From NCBI RefSeq assembly GCF_017908595.1, contig NZ_JAGKTL010000005.1:62001-126000 (forward strand): a stretch of 64,000 bases of DNA, given 5' to 3'. Below, one piece after another: positions 17,494-26,699 of the stretch. Every line of letters begins with the position of its first letter. The first letter of the stretch is position 1. Below the pieces are notes generated by a model. The model was not told where the DNA came from. It made no database searches and worked only from the letters and a program-made list of their open reading frames with translations. The translations under genes and the position numbers were made by a program. This stretch comes from Rhodothermus bifroesti. Its GTDB lineage: Bacteria; Bacteroidota; Rhodothermia; Rhodothermales; Rhodothermaceae.

Positions 17494-20123
17494 GACGCAA
17501 CCGTGGTTTGCGTGAAGGTGGGCGTGCTTGGTGCAGCTGTAGCCGAAAGAAAAATTTCACGTGCGGGTTGCCGCCGGTTGTAGTGGGACTGCATCACCGC
17601 CCCATAGGCTCCTGCTTGCGCAATCAGTAGCACATCCCCTGGCTGGGTGTCAGGCAAACGGCGGCTGTAGCCCAGCACATCACCGGTTTCGCAAATCGGC
17701 CCCACAACGTCTACGGTCTGGGTAGCTGGAGCATCTAAGCGGCTTAGATTCACAATTTCGTGGTAAGCACCGTAGAGTGTGGGACGTATGAGGGAATTCA
17801 TACCGGTTTCAAGACCGATATAGCGGGCTCCGTTTTTGGTTTTAATCTGCGTGACGCGGGCCAAGAGTACCCCGGCATCGGCAACCAGGAAGCGTCCGGG
17901 TTCTAGCCAGAGTTCGTAACGTGGATGCGCTGCTTTAAAGCGCTCGAGATGGCTTTCGACAGCTTCGAGATCTAAACCGGGCACGCCAGTCCGGTCGGCT
18001 ACCCCAAGGCCGCCCCCTACATCCAAGTAGCGGACCTCCGGAAAGTAGGCCTCGGCCAGCTCAGCCAGAAAAAGGGCAGTTTCAGCCCAGGTTTCCGGCT
18101 GCAGGATGCCACTGCCTACATGCGCATGCAGTCCAATGATATGCAGCTGGAGCTGGTTGGCCAGCGTGCATAAACGCTCCGCATCGGCCGGTGCAATGCC
18201 AAACTTTGACTGGGCGCCAGCCGTGCGCACGTAGCGATGATGGCCCGCACCTCGGCCTGGATCGAACCGGACCAGCACGGAACGTCCCCGAAACAGCTCG
18301 GGCCAGGCTTCTAGGGCCTGCAGGTTGTCGAGCGTCACAAAGATACCCTGTGCAAACGCTTCTTGGTATTCTTCAGCAGCTGCGAAATTGGGCGTAAAGA
18401 GCACGCGTTCGGGCGCAAGCGTTGGAAAAAGCTGGCGTAGGTGCTTTAGCTCACCGGGCGAGACGCACTCAAAACCCAGCCCAGCTTCGTAGAAAACGCG
18501 CAGCACCTCGGGGTGGTCGTTGGCTTTTAGGGCATAAAACACGCGATCGATGGCCCTTACGGTGCGTAATGCTTCAAGCTGTGCGCTAAGCGTGCCTTCG
18601 TCGTACACGTAGCAGGGCGCATGCTGGCGAGCTACTTCGAGGAGTTCCTTTTGACGCCGATGCCACCAGGGTTGCGCAGGGGTGACCGGCGGCTTTGGCG
18701 CGAATAGCTCACGCCAGGTAGGACCAAAGAGCGCGTCGGCTTCAAGGCGCCCGAACAGCTCCGCATGCAGGCGACGTACCAGGCGCTCGGCTTGGTCTTC
18801 GTCGACCACAAAGCTAAAGTTGAGGTCGCTGGCAGCCTGGGAAATCAAGTAGATGCGATGTTCTCCGAAGACCTCAAAGGCGGGCGCCAATTCGTCGAGC
18901 AGCGCTCGGATGTGGCGTCCAACCAAGCTGACCACAGCACAGGGACCGATGGCTCGGGCCTGGCAGTAAGCGCTAAGCGCTTCAAGCAGCGCTTCAAGTT
19001 GCGCCGGACCAAGGGCGTTTGCCTGAGGGTCGAGCGATACGGTGACGTTGGTTTCGCTGGTGGCCACCAGGTCGATCGAAAGCCCGTGCCGCTTAAAGAC
19101 AGCAAACACGTCGGCCAAAAAGCCCACCTGTTGCCACATGCCTACGGTGTCCATAGACACCAGGGTAATGCCTGTCTTGCACGAGATGGCTTTGACGCGA
19201 GGGCCAACATCGGGTGCTTCAGCCGATACAATGGTACCTTCAAGCTCGGGATGGTCGGTGCTTTTAACATGCAGCGGAATGCGATAGGCCCGCACGGGCT
19301 CTAGACAACGAGGATGGAGTACTTTGGCGCCCGTAGTGGCCAGTTCCTGGGCTTCGTCGTAGTCCAAGTGACGCAGCAGCCGGGCCGAAGGAATCTGACG
19401 GGGATTGGCCGTAAACATGCCCGGCACATCGGTCCAAATTTCCAGCCGTTGCGCTTGCAGTTTGGCCGCCAGGTAAGCTGCCGAGGTGTCCGAACCGCCA
19501 CGGCCCAAAAGCACGGTTTCTCCCCGCCGATTACGCGCAATGAAGCCCTGCGTGAGGATGACGTCAGAAGGCTCTGCCGCCATCCGTTCTTGCAAGGAAG
19601 GATCTGGCCCATAGGCACATGTGGCCGAGAGGTAACGGCGGGCTTCGTTGGCGTGCGTTTCCTCAACAGTTTCAAGCAGCTCCCGCACGTCCCACCACCG
19701 CGTGCGGAGGCCCATACGATTCAGATAGGCTGCACCCAACGTAGTGGCCATAAGCTCGCCCATGGCCATCACGCGCGCTTGCAGTCGCGGCGTTGCCTCA
19801 CCTAGCAGCGAGGCGCCCAGTGCAATGCGCTCTAGCTCTTCAAAGTAAGGCTGCAGCAAGGCTTCCGCGTCCAATGCCATGGCTTGGCCCAGTGCCAAAT
19901 GGGGTTGCCGGATGCTGGCCAACACTTCCGCACCGCGACCGGCTATGGCTTCGCGCAACAACCGCTCCAAGGCATTCGAAATCCCCGAAAGTGCAGAGCA
20001 GACCACGACAGGACGCAACCCTTCCGCTAGACGATCCTGAATAATTCGCGCTATGGTTTCCCAGCGCGTGAGCGTCGAAACGCTCGTACCACCAAACTTC
20101 AAAACAACCCAACGAGGTGTCAT
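17490..20123 (-). CDS. lysC-lysA: Bifunctional aspartate kinase / diaminopimelate decarboxylase
   Basis: A fusion of the first and last enzymes of lysine synthesis, 877 residues from ATG 20123; a longer frame to 20177 has no family similarity. Residues 1-300 are the aspartokinase (VVLKFGGTSV at 6-15, RGGSDTSA near 208-215). About 310-460 are paired ACT domains expected to sense lysine. About 480-870 are a PLP barrel decarboxylase with PLP-lysine K533 (YALKANDHPE), HAHVGSGI and CETGDVLG. Bifunctional LysC-LysA enzymes are known in other bacteria, such as xanthomonads. It heads the lysCA-dapB-dapA-dapD-ppc block. Confidence 0.93.
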   Translation of the reverse strand: MTPRWVVLKFGGTSVSTLTRWETIARIIQDRLAEGLRPVVVCSALSGISNALERLLREAIAGRGAEVLASIRQPHLALGQAMALDAEALLQPYFEELERIALGASLLGEATPRLQARVMAMGELMATTLGAAYLNRMGLRTRWWDVRELLETVEETHANEARRYLSATCAYGPDPSLQERMAAEPSDVILTQGFIARNRRGETVLLGRGGSDTSAAYLAAKLQAQRLEIWTDVPGMFTANPRQIPSARLLRHLDYDEAQELATTGAKVLHPRCLEPVRAYRIPLHVKSTDHPELEGTIVSAEAPDVGPRVKAISCKTGITLVSMDTVGMWQQVGFLADVFAVFKRHGLSIDLVATSETNVTVSLDPQANALGPAQLEALLEALSAYCQARAIGPCAVVSLVGRHIRALLDELAPAFEVFGEHRIYLISQAASDLNFSFVVDEDQAERLVRRLHAELFGRLEADALFGPTWRELFAPKPPVTPAQPWWHRRQKELLEVARQHAPCYVYDEGTLSAQLEALRTVRAIDRVFYALKANDHPEVLRVFYEAGLGFECVSPGELKHLRQLFPTLAPERVLFTPNFAAAEEYQEAFAQGIFVTLDNLQALEAWPELFRGRSVLVRFDPGRGAGHHRYVRTAGAQSKFGIAPADAERLCTLANQLQLHIIGLHAHVGSGILQPETWAETALFLAELAEAYFPEVRYLDVGGGLGVADRTGVPGLDLEAVESHLERFKAAHPRYELWLEPGRFLVADAGVLLARVTQIKTKNGARYIGLETGMNSLIRPTLYGAYHEIVNLSRLDAPATQTVDVVGPICETGDVLGYSRRLPDTQPGDVLLIAQAGAYGAVMQSHYNRRQPAREIFLSATAAPSTPTFTQTTVAS

Positions 20124-20220
20124 AGATGCTGTGTGCCATTCTTGCCAGTAGGAACCAGCACGTAGCATAATGCACAACGCTTGGGGAGAAAAAGTTTTTT
20201 GAAGAAAAAAATCACTCTAC

Positions 20221-20256
20221 AACAAAATTTGTTATATTTAAAACAAAATGAGTTTG
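20221..20256. promoter_or_regulatory. Divergent lysCA / ACT-gene promoter with palindromic operator candidates
   Basis: An odd palindrome AACAAA-A-TTTGTT (20221-20233) is followed by a second, looser ACAAA/TTTGT dyad (about 20243-20257). On the plus strand, TTTG at 20228 and TGAGTTTG at 20249, 17 bp apart, resemble the -33 and -7 boxes of Bacteroidota-type promoters. On the minus strand, AAATTTTG overlaps the palindrome. A regulator bound here could control both genes; the ACT-domain neighbour is the obvious candidate. Confidence 0.5.
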
Positions 20257-20269
20257 TCGCTCAGGACCC

Positions 20270-20926
20270 ATGCGTAAAGTTTCCGAGGCGGTTCAGGCGA
20301 TTATTGAGGCCAATCCGGCGTTACAGTTTGGGTTGCATCACCGGCTGCTGAATCTGAGCCAGGTAGCACGTTTTATTTGTCCTTTGGTTGAGGCGCGCGT
20401 GCACAAGTCGGTGCAGCCTTCGGCGGTGTTGATGAGTTTGTCGCGTTTGCAGCGGCGCTGGGAAAACCAGCAGCCGGCGTTGCAGCGGCGCTTTCGGGTA
20501 GACCGGATCAACGTGCAGGGCGGATTGTGTGCGCTAACGCTGCCCAAGCAGCTGGCCACGTTGCGTGAGCTGGCCGAGCTTTTTGGCCGGGTGCAACAAG
20601 AAGGGGGGTATCTAACGCTTACCGAGGGGGTAAGCGAGGTGACCGTCATTCTAGAACAGCGGCACATGGCCTTGATTCCCCAAGTATTGCACGTGATTCC
20701 CCGAAGGGTGTATCGCAATTTGGCTGGATTGGGCGTGAAGTTTCAGGAAAGGTATCTAGAGACGCCTGGTTTGCTTTACCAGCTTTTGCAGCAGCTCGCC
20801 CTGCAAAACATTAACGTTGTGGAAGTGGCCTCGACGACGACAGAGTTCAACATTTACCTGGATGACCGCGACGTGCAGCTAGCGTTTGATTCAATTTACA
20901 ACCGATTTGTTCGCGAGGTCTCATGA
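20270..20926 (+). CDS. ACT-domain protein, candidate amino-acid-responsive regulator
   Basis: A 218-residue protein. Residues 1-75 are predicted helical and basic (RKVSEAVQAIIEANPAL, then VLMSLSRLQRRW), possibly DNA-binding. The C-terminal half (about 85-215) looks like two ACT-type repeats; the last one (LETPGLLYQLLQQLALQNINVVEVASTTTEFNIYLDD) resembles the ligand-binding ACT repeat of aspartokinases. It is divergent from lysCA and overlaps the DUF99 gene start by 4 bp. A role as lysine or aspartate-family sensor is inferred only from position and the ACT fold. Confidence 0.65.
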   Translation: MRKVSEAVQAIIEANPALQFGLHHRLLNLSQVARFICPLVEARVHKSVQPSAVLMSLSRLQRRWENQQPALQRRFRVDRINVQGGLCALTLPKQLATLRELAELFGRVQQEGGYLTLTEGVSEVTVILEQRHMALIPQVLHVIPRRVYRNLAGLGVKFQERYLETPGLLYQLLQQLALQNINVVEVASTTTEFNIYLDDRDVQLAFDSIYNRFVREVS

Positions 20927-21489
20927 CCGCCAGGCGACCTCATGTGCTAGGCATTGATGATGCCCCCTTTCAACGGGGGGAGGATGTAGACGTACCGGTG
21001 GTGGGTGTGATGATGGAGGGCGCTACCCTGGTCGAGGGGGTAGCTATTACGCGTTTTCCGATCGATGGGGCTGAGGTAACCACATTTTTAGCGGAATGGA
21101 TTCAGACACTGCGTTGGCGGCCTTCGCTGCAGGCAGTGGTGCTAGGTGGTATCACGCTGGCCGGGTTGGCCGTAGTGGATTTAGCTGGGCTAGCAGGGCA
21201 GCTTGGGTTGCCCGTGCTGGCGGTTACGCGCCACGATACGGCCAATAGTGAGTTGGCGGATGCGCTTCGCGTAGCGGGGCTGCATGACCGCTTGGCCATC
21301 CTGGAGCGAACGCCACCGGCGGCCCTCATGGCCCGCGGCTTGTATGTGGCTTGGGCAGGAGCCGATGCGTTTGAAGCCCGTCAGCTTATCCAGTCAACGC
21401 TGCACAAGTCCCGGCTTCCCGAGCCGCTGCGCCTTGCGCACCTGATTGGCGCTGCTTTAGTTCGTGGTCAATCTCGGGGAAGGGTATAA
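20923..21489 (+). CDS. DUF99 family protein (endonuclease V-like fold)
   Basis: A 188-residue protein. LGIDDAPF near the N-terminus, VVGVMMEG, VLGGITLAGLAVVDL and LPVLAVTRHD are the recognisable DUF99 blocks. The family is known to share the RNase H-like fold of endonuclease V, with a conserved aspartate pair here in GIDDAPF; its reaction is not established. DUF99 is best known from archaea, so its presence here may reflect ancient transfer. It overlaps the upstream ACT-domain gene by 4 bp and ends 22 bp inside the convergent sirtuin gene. Confidence 0.8.
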   Translation: MTARRPHVLGIDDAPFQRGEDVDVPVVGVMMEGATLVEGVAITRFPIDGAEVTTFLAEWIQTLRWRPSLQAVVLGGITLAGLAVVDLAGLAGQLGLPVLAVTRHDTANSELADALRVAGLHDRLAILERTPPAALMARGLYVAWAGADAFEARQLIQSTLHKSRLPEPLRLAHLIGAALVRGQSRGRV

Positions 21490-22310
21490 GTTAGCCTTTG
21501 AGCTAGGCGGGGAAGGAGTTCGCCTGTGCGTCCTTGAAGGCGTAGGCTGGCTAGGGCATCGCCGCGCGTAGGGCCCAAGTTCACGATTGCAATGGGTTTA
21601 TTTTGGCGAGCTGCTTCCAGCAGAAACCGATAGCCTGAGTAGACCATTAATGAAGAACCTGCTACCAAGAGCATATTGGCTTCGGTTAGCCACTGCTGGG
21701 CGATTTCGACGCGCTCGCGCGGTACATGCTCTCCGAAGAACACCACGTCTGGCTTTAGGATGCCACCACAGCGGGGGCAGTTGGGAACCCGAAACGTGTG
21801 CGTGAGCGCTTCGGGCAGCTCGGCGTCTCCATCAGGCGCCAATGCCGTTGCCCAGACACTCCAAGTGGGATTCAGGCTTAAGAGTTCTTGCTGAAAAAGC
21901 TCGCGATCGATCGTGTAAGCACATGAAAGGCACCTTACCCGTGCCAGGTTGCCATGCAGCTCGAGTACGCGCTGGCTTCCAGCCTTTTGGTGTAAACCAT
22001 CGACGTTTTGTGTGATCAGCCCGACGAGCAAGCCGCTTTGTTCCAATTGCGCTAAGGCATAGTGGCCGGCATTGGGTTGCGCCTGTGCAAAGCGGCGCCA
22101 GCCTACCATGCTTCGCGCCCAATAGCGTGCCCGCGCAGCTGGGTCGGTCACAAACGCTCGGTACTGAATTGGATTGCGGCTGCGACGGCGCGTGCCTTCG
22201 CCTCGATAGTCGGGAAGGCCCGATTCGGTACTGCATCCAGCTCCGGTGAGCACAACAATGCGCCCTTTGCTAAGCAGGTCAGCAAGTGCTTGCAGCGTCG
22301 CTTCGGGCAT
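21468..22310 (-). CDS. cobB: NAD-dependent protein deacylase (sirtuin)
   Basis: Removes acyl groups from lysines using NAD. The 280-residue SIR2 protein has the NAD-binding GAGCSTESGLPDYRG (about residues 22-36), TQNVDGLHQKAGS, the catalytic histidine in ELHGN, and a zinc ribbon with two Cys-x2-Cys pairs (CLSC and CPRC). The GSSLMVY block near the C-terminus is standard. Substrate preference cannot be read from the sequence. It is convergent with DUF99 and divergent from pdxA. Confidence 0.93.
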   Translation of the reverse strand: MPEATLQALADLLSKGRIVVLTGAGCSTESGLPDYRGEGTRRRSRNPIQYRAFVTDPAARARYWARSMVGWRRFAQAQPNAGHYALAQLEQSGLLVGLITQNVDGLHQKAGSQRVLELHGNLARVRCLSCAYTIDRELFQQELLSLNPTWSVWATALAPDGDAELPEALTHTFRVPNCPRCGGILKPDVVFFGEHVPRERVEIAQQWLTEANMLLVAGSSLMVYSGYRFLLEAARQNKPIAIVNLGPTRGDALASLRLQGRTGELLPRLAQRLTYTLPRD

Positions 22311-22383
22311 TGCGGGATCTCTGGGCAGTCGGTAACCGTTTTGTGTGCGTTAAAATATACATGTGCTAACGGGAGTGCTCCTT

Positions 22384-23436
22384 ATGGGGATAGATACAGG
22401 GCGTACACGTTTGCGCATTGCCATCACGCTGGGTGATCCAAACGGCATTGGTCCTGAAATCGTTCTCAAATGCCTGGCCGACACGCGGCTGGTTAAGTTT
22501 TTTGATCCCCTGGTAGTAGGCTCGGCCGCTGTGCTTGAAGCCCATGCCCAGGCGATGGATTTGCCGCTGCCGTCGCTGTTGGTTGTGGAGCGCGTACCTG
22601 ACCTGTGGCCCGAGGGGCAGCTTGTGCTGCTCAATGTTGATGCAGCCTCGTCGCCTAAGGTGCAGTTTGGCAAGGTGACCCCCGAAGGTGGACGGTTGGC
22701 CATGAAGGCTGTCGAGCAGGCGGTGCGGCTTTGCCTAGAGGGCCAAGCCGATGCGCTGGTGACGGCACCCATCTCCAAAGAAGCGATCGCTCTGGCGGGC
22801 TATACAGACCCCGGCCATACCGAATTTATTGCACGTTTGACCAAGAGCGTGCGCTTCACCATGATGATGGTGGCCGATGGATTGCGTATTGGGTTGGTTA
22901 CCGGCCACATGCCGCTGGGAGAAGTGCCCAAGCACGTTACGCAGGCGGCGATTTTAGAGAAGGTAGAGATCCTGCATCAAAGCTTGGTTCAAGACTTTGG
23001 CATTGATCGGCCTAAAATTGCTGTTCTTGGGCTAAATCCGCATGCAGGGGATGGAGGCGTGCTCGGGCGTGAAGAAACGGAGATCCTCTTACCAGCCATT
23101 GCGGCAGCTTGTCGGCAAGGCTATCTGGTGTTTGGACCGTTCCCGGCCGACAGCTTTTTTGGCATTGGGGCCTACCGGCGCTACGATGCTGTACTGGCCA
23201 TGTACCATGATCAGGGGTTGGTGCCCTTTAAAACGCTGGCTTTCGAAAGCGGCGTCAACTATACAGCTGGACTGCCGATTGTGCGCACCTCGCCTGACCA
23301 TGGCACAGCCTACAACATTGCCGGCCAAGGCAAGGCCTCACCCGAAAGCATGCGCAGCGCCTTGTATCTTGCCTGGGATATTGCTCGGCGACGCAAGGAG
23401 CGCCTTGCGGCTTCGTTTACGACAGCTGCGTCATGA
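22384..23436 (+). CDS. pdxA: 4-hydroxythreonine-4-phosphate dehydrogenase
   Basis: NAD-dependent, metal-binding enzyme of the DXP-dependent pyridoxal phosphate pathway. The 350-residue protein from ATG 22384 has TLGDPNGIGPEI, the metal-ligand histidines in GHTEFIARL and HDQGLVPFKTLAF, and GTAYNIAGQGKASPESM at the C-terminus. An alternative in-frame ATG at 22363 adds seven residues. It overlaps the methyltransferase gene by 4 bp. Confidence 0.93.
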   Translation: MGIDTGRTRLRIAITLGDPNGIGPEIVLKCLADTRLVKFFDPLVVGSAAVLEAHAQAMDLPLPSLLVVERVPDLWPEGQLVLLNVDAASSPKVQFGKVTPEGGRLAMKAVEQAVRLCLEGQADALVTAPISKEAIALAGYTDPGHTEFIARLTKSVRFTMMMVADGLRIGLVTGHMPLGEVPKHVTQAAILEKVEILHQSLVQDFGIDRPKIAVLGLNPHAGDGGVLGREETEILLPAIAAACRQGYLVFGPFPADSFFGIGAYRRYDAVLAMYHDQGLVPFKTLAFESGVNYTAGLPIVRTSPDHGTAYNIAGQGKASPESMRSALYLAWDIARRRKERLAASFTTAAS

Positions 23437-24197
23437 GCAAGACAGTACGCGTGCAAGAAGTGGTCCCCTACAGCTTGCTTGCACGGGGATACGATCGCGT
23501 CATGGCCTACGTAGACTACAGCGCTTGGGCCTGCTATGTGCACCGGCTTATCCAACGCTTTTTGCCAGGGGCCTCTAGTCTGCTGGAGCTTGGATGTGGA
23601 ACGGGCTCGTTGGCACTGGCGCTGCAGCCTATGGGACCGTACCGCTACCATGCTACAGATCGCTCCGCAGCCATGCTTGCTGTAGCCCGCGAAAAGGCTG
23701 CCTGCAGCAATAGCCCTGTGGTTTTCACAGAGGCGGATTTTACAAACTACCGCGTAGCTGAGCCGGTCGACGTCGTGCTTTTGCTTTTTGATGGTCTCAA
23801 CTATGTACTCGAACCTGAGGGGATCTGCGCGCTGCTGCGCTCAACGCATGCCGCACTGCGGCCGGGGGGCTTGTTTATCTTTGACCAAAGCACGCCGGCC
23901 AATTCGCTGGGTCGGGAGGCCGACTTCGAAGATGCCGGTGAAACCGAAGCCTTTCGGTACGTGCGACGGAGTCGCTATGACCCCGTGCGCCGCCTGCACA
24001 CCACCCTTTTCGAGCTGGAGATCGGTGGCCAGCGCTATCGCGAGCGTCACGTGCAGCGCGCCTACACGCAGAGGGAAATCGAAGCCTTGCTCAAAACGCA
24101 GGCTTTTCAGATTGAAGCCGCTTATGATAACTTCTCTTACCGTCCGGCTACCGAAACCTCTGAACGGATTCACTGGGTAGTGCGCCGAATATCCTAA
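23433..24197 (+). CDS. Class I SAM-dependent methyltransferase
   Basis: A 254-residue Rossmann-fold methyltransferase. Motif I LLELGCGTGSLALAL (about residues 50-64) binds SAM, an acidic motif II follows (YHATDRSAAML), and VDVVLLLFDGLNYVL marks motif IV. The C-terminal half resembles the beta-rich substrate lid of small-molecule methyltransferases. Its substrate is unknown. It overlaps pdxA by 4 bp, so it may be expressed with it. Confidence 0.85.
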   Translation: MSKTVRVQEVVPYSLLARGYDRVMAYVDYSAWACYVHRLIQRFLPGASSLLELGCGTGSLALALQPMGPYRYHATDRSAAMLAVAREKAACSNSPVVFTEADFTNYRVAEPVDVVLLLFDGLNYVLEPEGICALLRSTHAALRPGGLFIFDQSTPANSLGREADFEDAGETEAFRYVRRSRYDPVRRLHTTLFELEIGGQRYRERHVQRAYTQREIEALLKTQAFQIEAAYDNFSYRPATETSERIHWVVRRIS

Positions 24198-24212
24198 ACG
24201 AAACAGAATGCC

Positions 24213-24896
24213 GTGATTGTCTTTCGTAATGTGAGCGTCTCGTATCCGCTACCGGACGGTCAGCGCCGCCCGGTTTTTGAACAGCTTTCCTTTGAGATTC
24301 GCCGCGGGGAGCACGCCTACTTGATCGGTCCTACAGGCAGCGGCAAAACGACGCTCATGCGGCTGATTTACATGGACCTATTGCCCGAGACCGGTGTCTG
24401 CCAAGTAGGGGATTATCGCTCAGACCGCATTAAGCCAGCGGAAATTCCCTACTTGCGCCGCACTTTGGGTGTGGTGTTTCAGGATTTTCAGCTTCTGCCC
24501 GATCGCGACGTCTATGAGAACGTTGCTTTTGCACTTTATGTGACGGGAAAGCGGGGCAGTGAAGTCAAAGCGCGCGTGATGCAAGCCTTGGCCCTGGTCG
24601 GGCTAGCCCATAAGCGCCGGCGCTATCCGCATGAGCTTTCCGGTGGGGAGCAGCAACGCGTGGTGATTGCACGAGCCATTGTCAACGACCCTTGGATTTT
24701 GCTGGCCGATGAGCCGACAGGCAACCTAGATCCACGCGTCTCGGATGAAATCATGGAGCTCTTGCTCAACCTGCACCGGCAGGGTATGACGCTGCTGATG
24801 GCTACGCACGACTACCGGCTGGTCAAAAAATACCCTGCCCGCACGCTAGCCATCTTGAACGGCCAACTTGTCGAGGTTGACCCCCAAACCCTCTAA
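24213..24896 (+). CDS. ftsE: FtsE-like ABC transporter ATPase
   Basis: A 227-residue ABC ATPase starting at GTG 24213. It has Walker A GPTGSGKTT (about 38-46), a Q-loop in GVVFQDFQLLPDRDV, the LSGGEQQRV signature and Walker B ILLADEPTGNLDP. This pattern matches FtsE, which works with the membrane protein FtsX to control peptidoglycan hydrolases at division. No ftsX is adjacent here; the next gene is an unrelated symporter. A LolD-type lipoprotein exporter ATPase is the main alternative. Confidence 0.8.
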   Translation: MIVFRNVSVSYPLPDGQRRPVFEQLSFEIRRGEHAYLIGPTGSGKTTLMRLIYMDLLPETGVCQVGDYRSDRIKPAEIPYLRRTLGVVFQDFQLLPDRDVYENVAFALYVTGKRGSEVKARVMQALALVGLAHKRRRYPHELSGGEQQRVVIARAIVNDPWILLADEPTGNLDPRVSDEIMELLLNLHRQGMTLLMATHDYRLVKKYPARTLAILNGQLVEVDPQTL

Positions 24897-24937
24897 AAGC
24901 CCTTCCTTTAACTTCGGAGGGTGTTATATTAGGCCGA

Positions 24938-24945
24938 TATTTTTG
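24938..24945 (+). promoter_or_regulatory. Candidate -7 box upstream of the AGCS symporter gene
   Basis: TATTTTTG matches the Bacteroidota -7 consensus TAnnTTTG, 26 bp before the start at 24972. The -33 side shows only TTTA near 24907. It would give the symporter its own promoter. Confidence 0.4.
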
Positions 24946-24971
24946 CTTGCGACCATAAAAGAAAAGAACCC

Positions 24972-26699
24972 ATGGAGGTTTTGAGCCAAATCATTAGCCA
25001 GCTGAACAGCTTTTTGGCGCCGGTTCTAGTTGTGGGGTTGTTAGGCGCTGGGTTGTTTCTGACGTTGCGGTTGCGGTTTATCCAGATTCGCAAGCTGGGC
25101 CATGGCTTTGCGGTCACTTCGGGGAAGTACGACGACCCTAATGAGCCTGGGGATGTGCCCCATTTCCAAGCGCTTACAACAGCGCTTTCGGCTACCGTGG
25201 GTGTAGGCAACATTGCTGGGGTGGCCATCGCCATTCATGTCGGGGGTCCAGGCGCGCTTTTTTGGATGTGGGTGACCGCCTTTCTAGGGATGGCTACCAA
25301 GTACAGCGAGGTGACGCTGGCGCAGCATTTCCGGGTGCCTGTTACGTCGGACGGAAAGGTTTGGGCTGGTTCAGTGGCCGGCGGCCCTATGTATTACATC
25401 GAACGTGGACTAGGATGGAAGCCGGTGGCCGTCTTTTTCGCCTTCATGCTCATGCTGACGTCTTTCATGACGGGCAATGCGGTGCAGGCCAATACGATTG
25501 CTACCCAGTTTCGCGATACGCTGGGTATCGAAACGTGGATCACGGGGTTGATTACCGCCACGTTGGTTGGCTTGGTTATTATCGGTGGCATTCGGCGCAT
25601 TGGGGCTGTTACAGGAGTGCTGGCGCCGCTCATGGCCGGGATCTATGTGACGGCCGCATTGGTGATCCTGGTTATTAACTGGGACCAACTGCTGCCTGCT
25701 TTTGCGACCATCTTTCGCGAGGCGTTCAATCCTACAGCAGGCGTAGCTGGCACGGGCATGGGGGCGCTGTTGACAACGCTCACCTATGGCGTGCAGCGTG
25801 GGCTTTTTTCGAACGAAGCCGGCCAAGGTTCAGCGCCGATTGCGCACTCAGCAGCCAAGACAGATGAGCCTGTCTCGGAAGGTGTAGTGGCCTTGCTAGA
25901 GCCGTTCATCGACACGATCGTGATCTGCACGATGACAGGGCTGGTGATCGTCATCACGGGCGTATGGAACGATCGGGTGCCTTCGGCACTGCCGCTGCGT
26001 GACGTAAACATCTCGTATGTGGTAGGCGACGACGTGCAGGGCTATCGGCGCGTGGCTACCCCCGAAGCGATCCGTTATGTCGACGGTCGCCCACTTGAAG
26101 GCCAGCCCCAACTGGCCTACTTTAGCGTGGGTGTGCCGCGTTTGTTTGTCGACCGAGCCCAAACGCAGCCTTTTACAGGTACGCTCTATCCCCTGCGTGC
26201 ACAAGCCCAGGGCGACAACGGTCAGCTCTACACCACGCTCTATGGGGACGCGGTCCGTAGCAGCGCACCCCTGACAACCTTGGGCTTTGAGCGTGGACTA
26301 GCCGACATTGGGCTTAGCGGCCTTGCCCAGTACATTGTGCTGCTCAGCGTGTTCTTGTTTGCGATTTCTACGTCGATCTCCTGGAGCTATTATGGGGATC
26401 GCTGCGCGTACTATCTCTTTGGAACCCGGGGGATTGTACCTTACAAAGTGGTTTATCTCATCATGCATTTTCTGGGAGCAGTTGTCGCGGTAACCACCAT
26501 TTGGGGCATAGGCGATGTGGCACTGGCGCTAGTAACGCTGCCGAACGTGATCTCGCTGGTAATGCTCTCTGGATTGCTGAAAAAGCTCACCGACAGCTAC
26601 TTTGAACGTCAGCCCTGGCGCGAAAACTACGAGGTGCACCGGCGGCTGGTCGAAGAGCAGCGCCGCAAAAAGCTCGAAACGCAAGCGCGCAAGCCATGA
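24972..26699 (+). CDS. AGCS family alanine/glycine:cation symporter
   Basis: Inner-membrane sodium-coupled uptake of alanine or glycine. The 575-residue protein contains the AGCS blocks VGVGNIAGVAIAIHVGGPGALFWMW, AGSVAGGPMYYIERGLG, and GLFSNEAGQGSAPIAHSAAKTDEP, with about ten membrane segments. Between the VIVITGVW and FAISTSISWSYYGD membrane helices lies an extra hydrophilic insert (about residues 330-440) that makes it longer than the usual 450-500 residues. Its stop overlaps the upp start by 4 bp. Confidence 0.93.
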   Translation: MEVLSQIISQLNSFLAPVLVVGLLGAGLFLTLRLRFIQIRKLGHGFAVTSGKYDDPNEPGDVPHFQALTTALSATVGVGNIAGVAIAIHVGGPGALFWMWVTAFLGMATKYSEVTLAQHFRVPVTSDGKVWAGSVAGGPMYYIERGLGWKPVAVFFAFMLMLTSFMTGNAVQANTIATQFRDTLGIETWITGLITATLVGLVIIGGIRRIGAVTGVLAPLMAGIYVTAALVILVINWDQLLPAFATIFREAFNPTAGVAGTGMGALLTTLTYGVQRGLFSNEAGQGSAPIAHSAAKTDEPVSEGVVALLEPFIDTIVICTMTGLVIVITGVWNDRVPSALPLRDVNISYVVGDDVQGYRRVATPEAIRYVDGRPLEGQPQLAYFSVGVPRLFVDRAQTQPFTGTLYPLRAQAQGDNGQLYTTLYGDAVRSSAPLTTLGFERGLADIGLSGLAQYIVLLSVFLFAISTSISWSYYGDRCAYYLFGTRGIVPYKVVYLIMHFLGAVVAVTTIWGIGDVALALVTLPNVISLVMLSGLLKKLTDSYFERQPWRENYEVHRRLVEEQRRKKLETQARKP

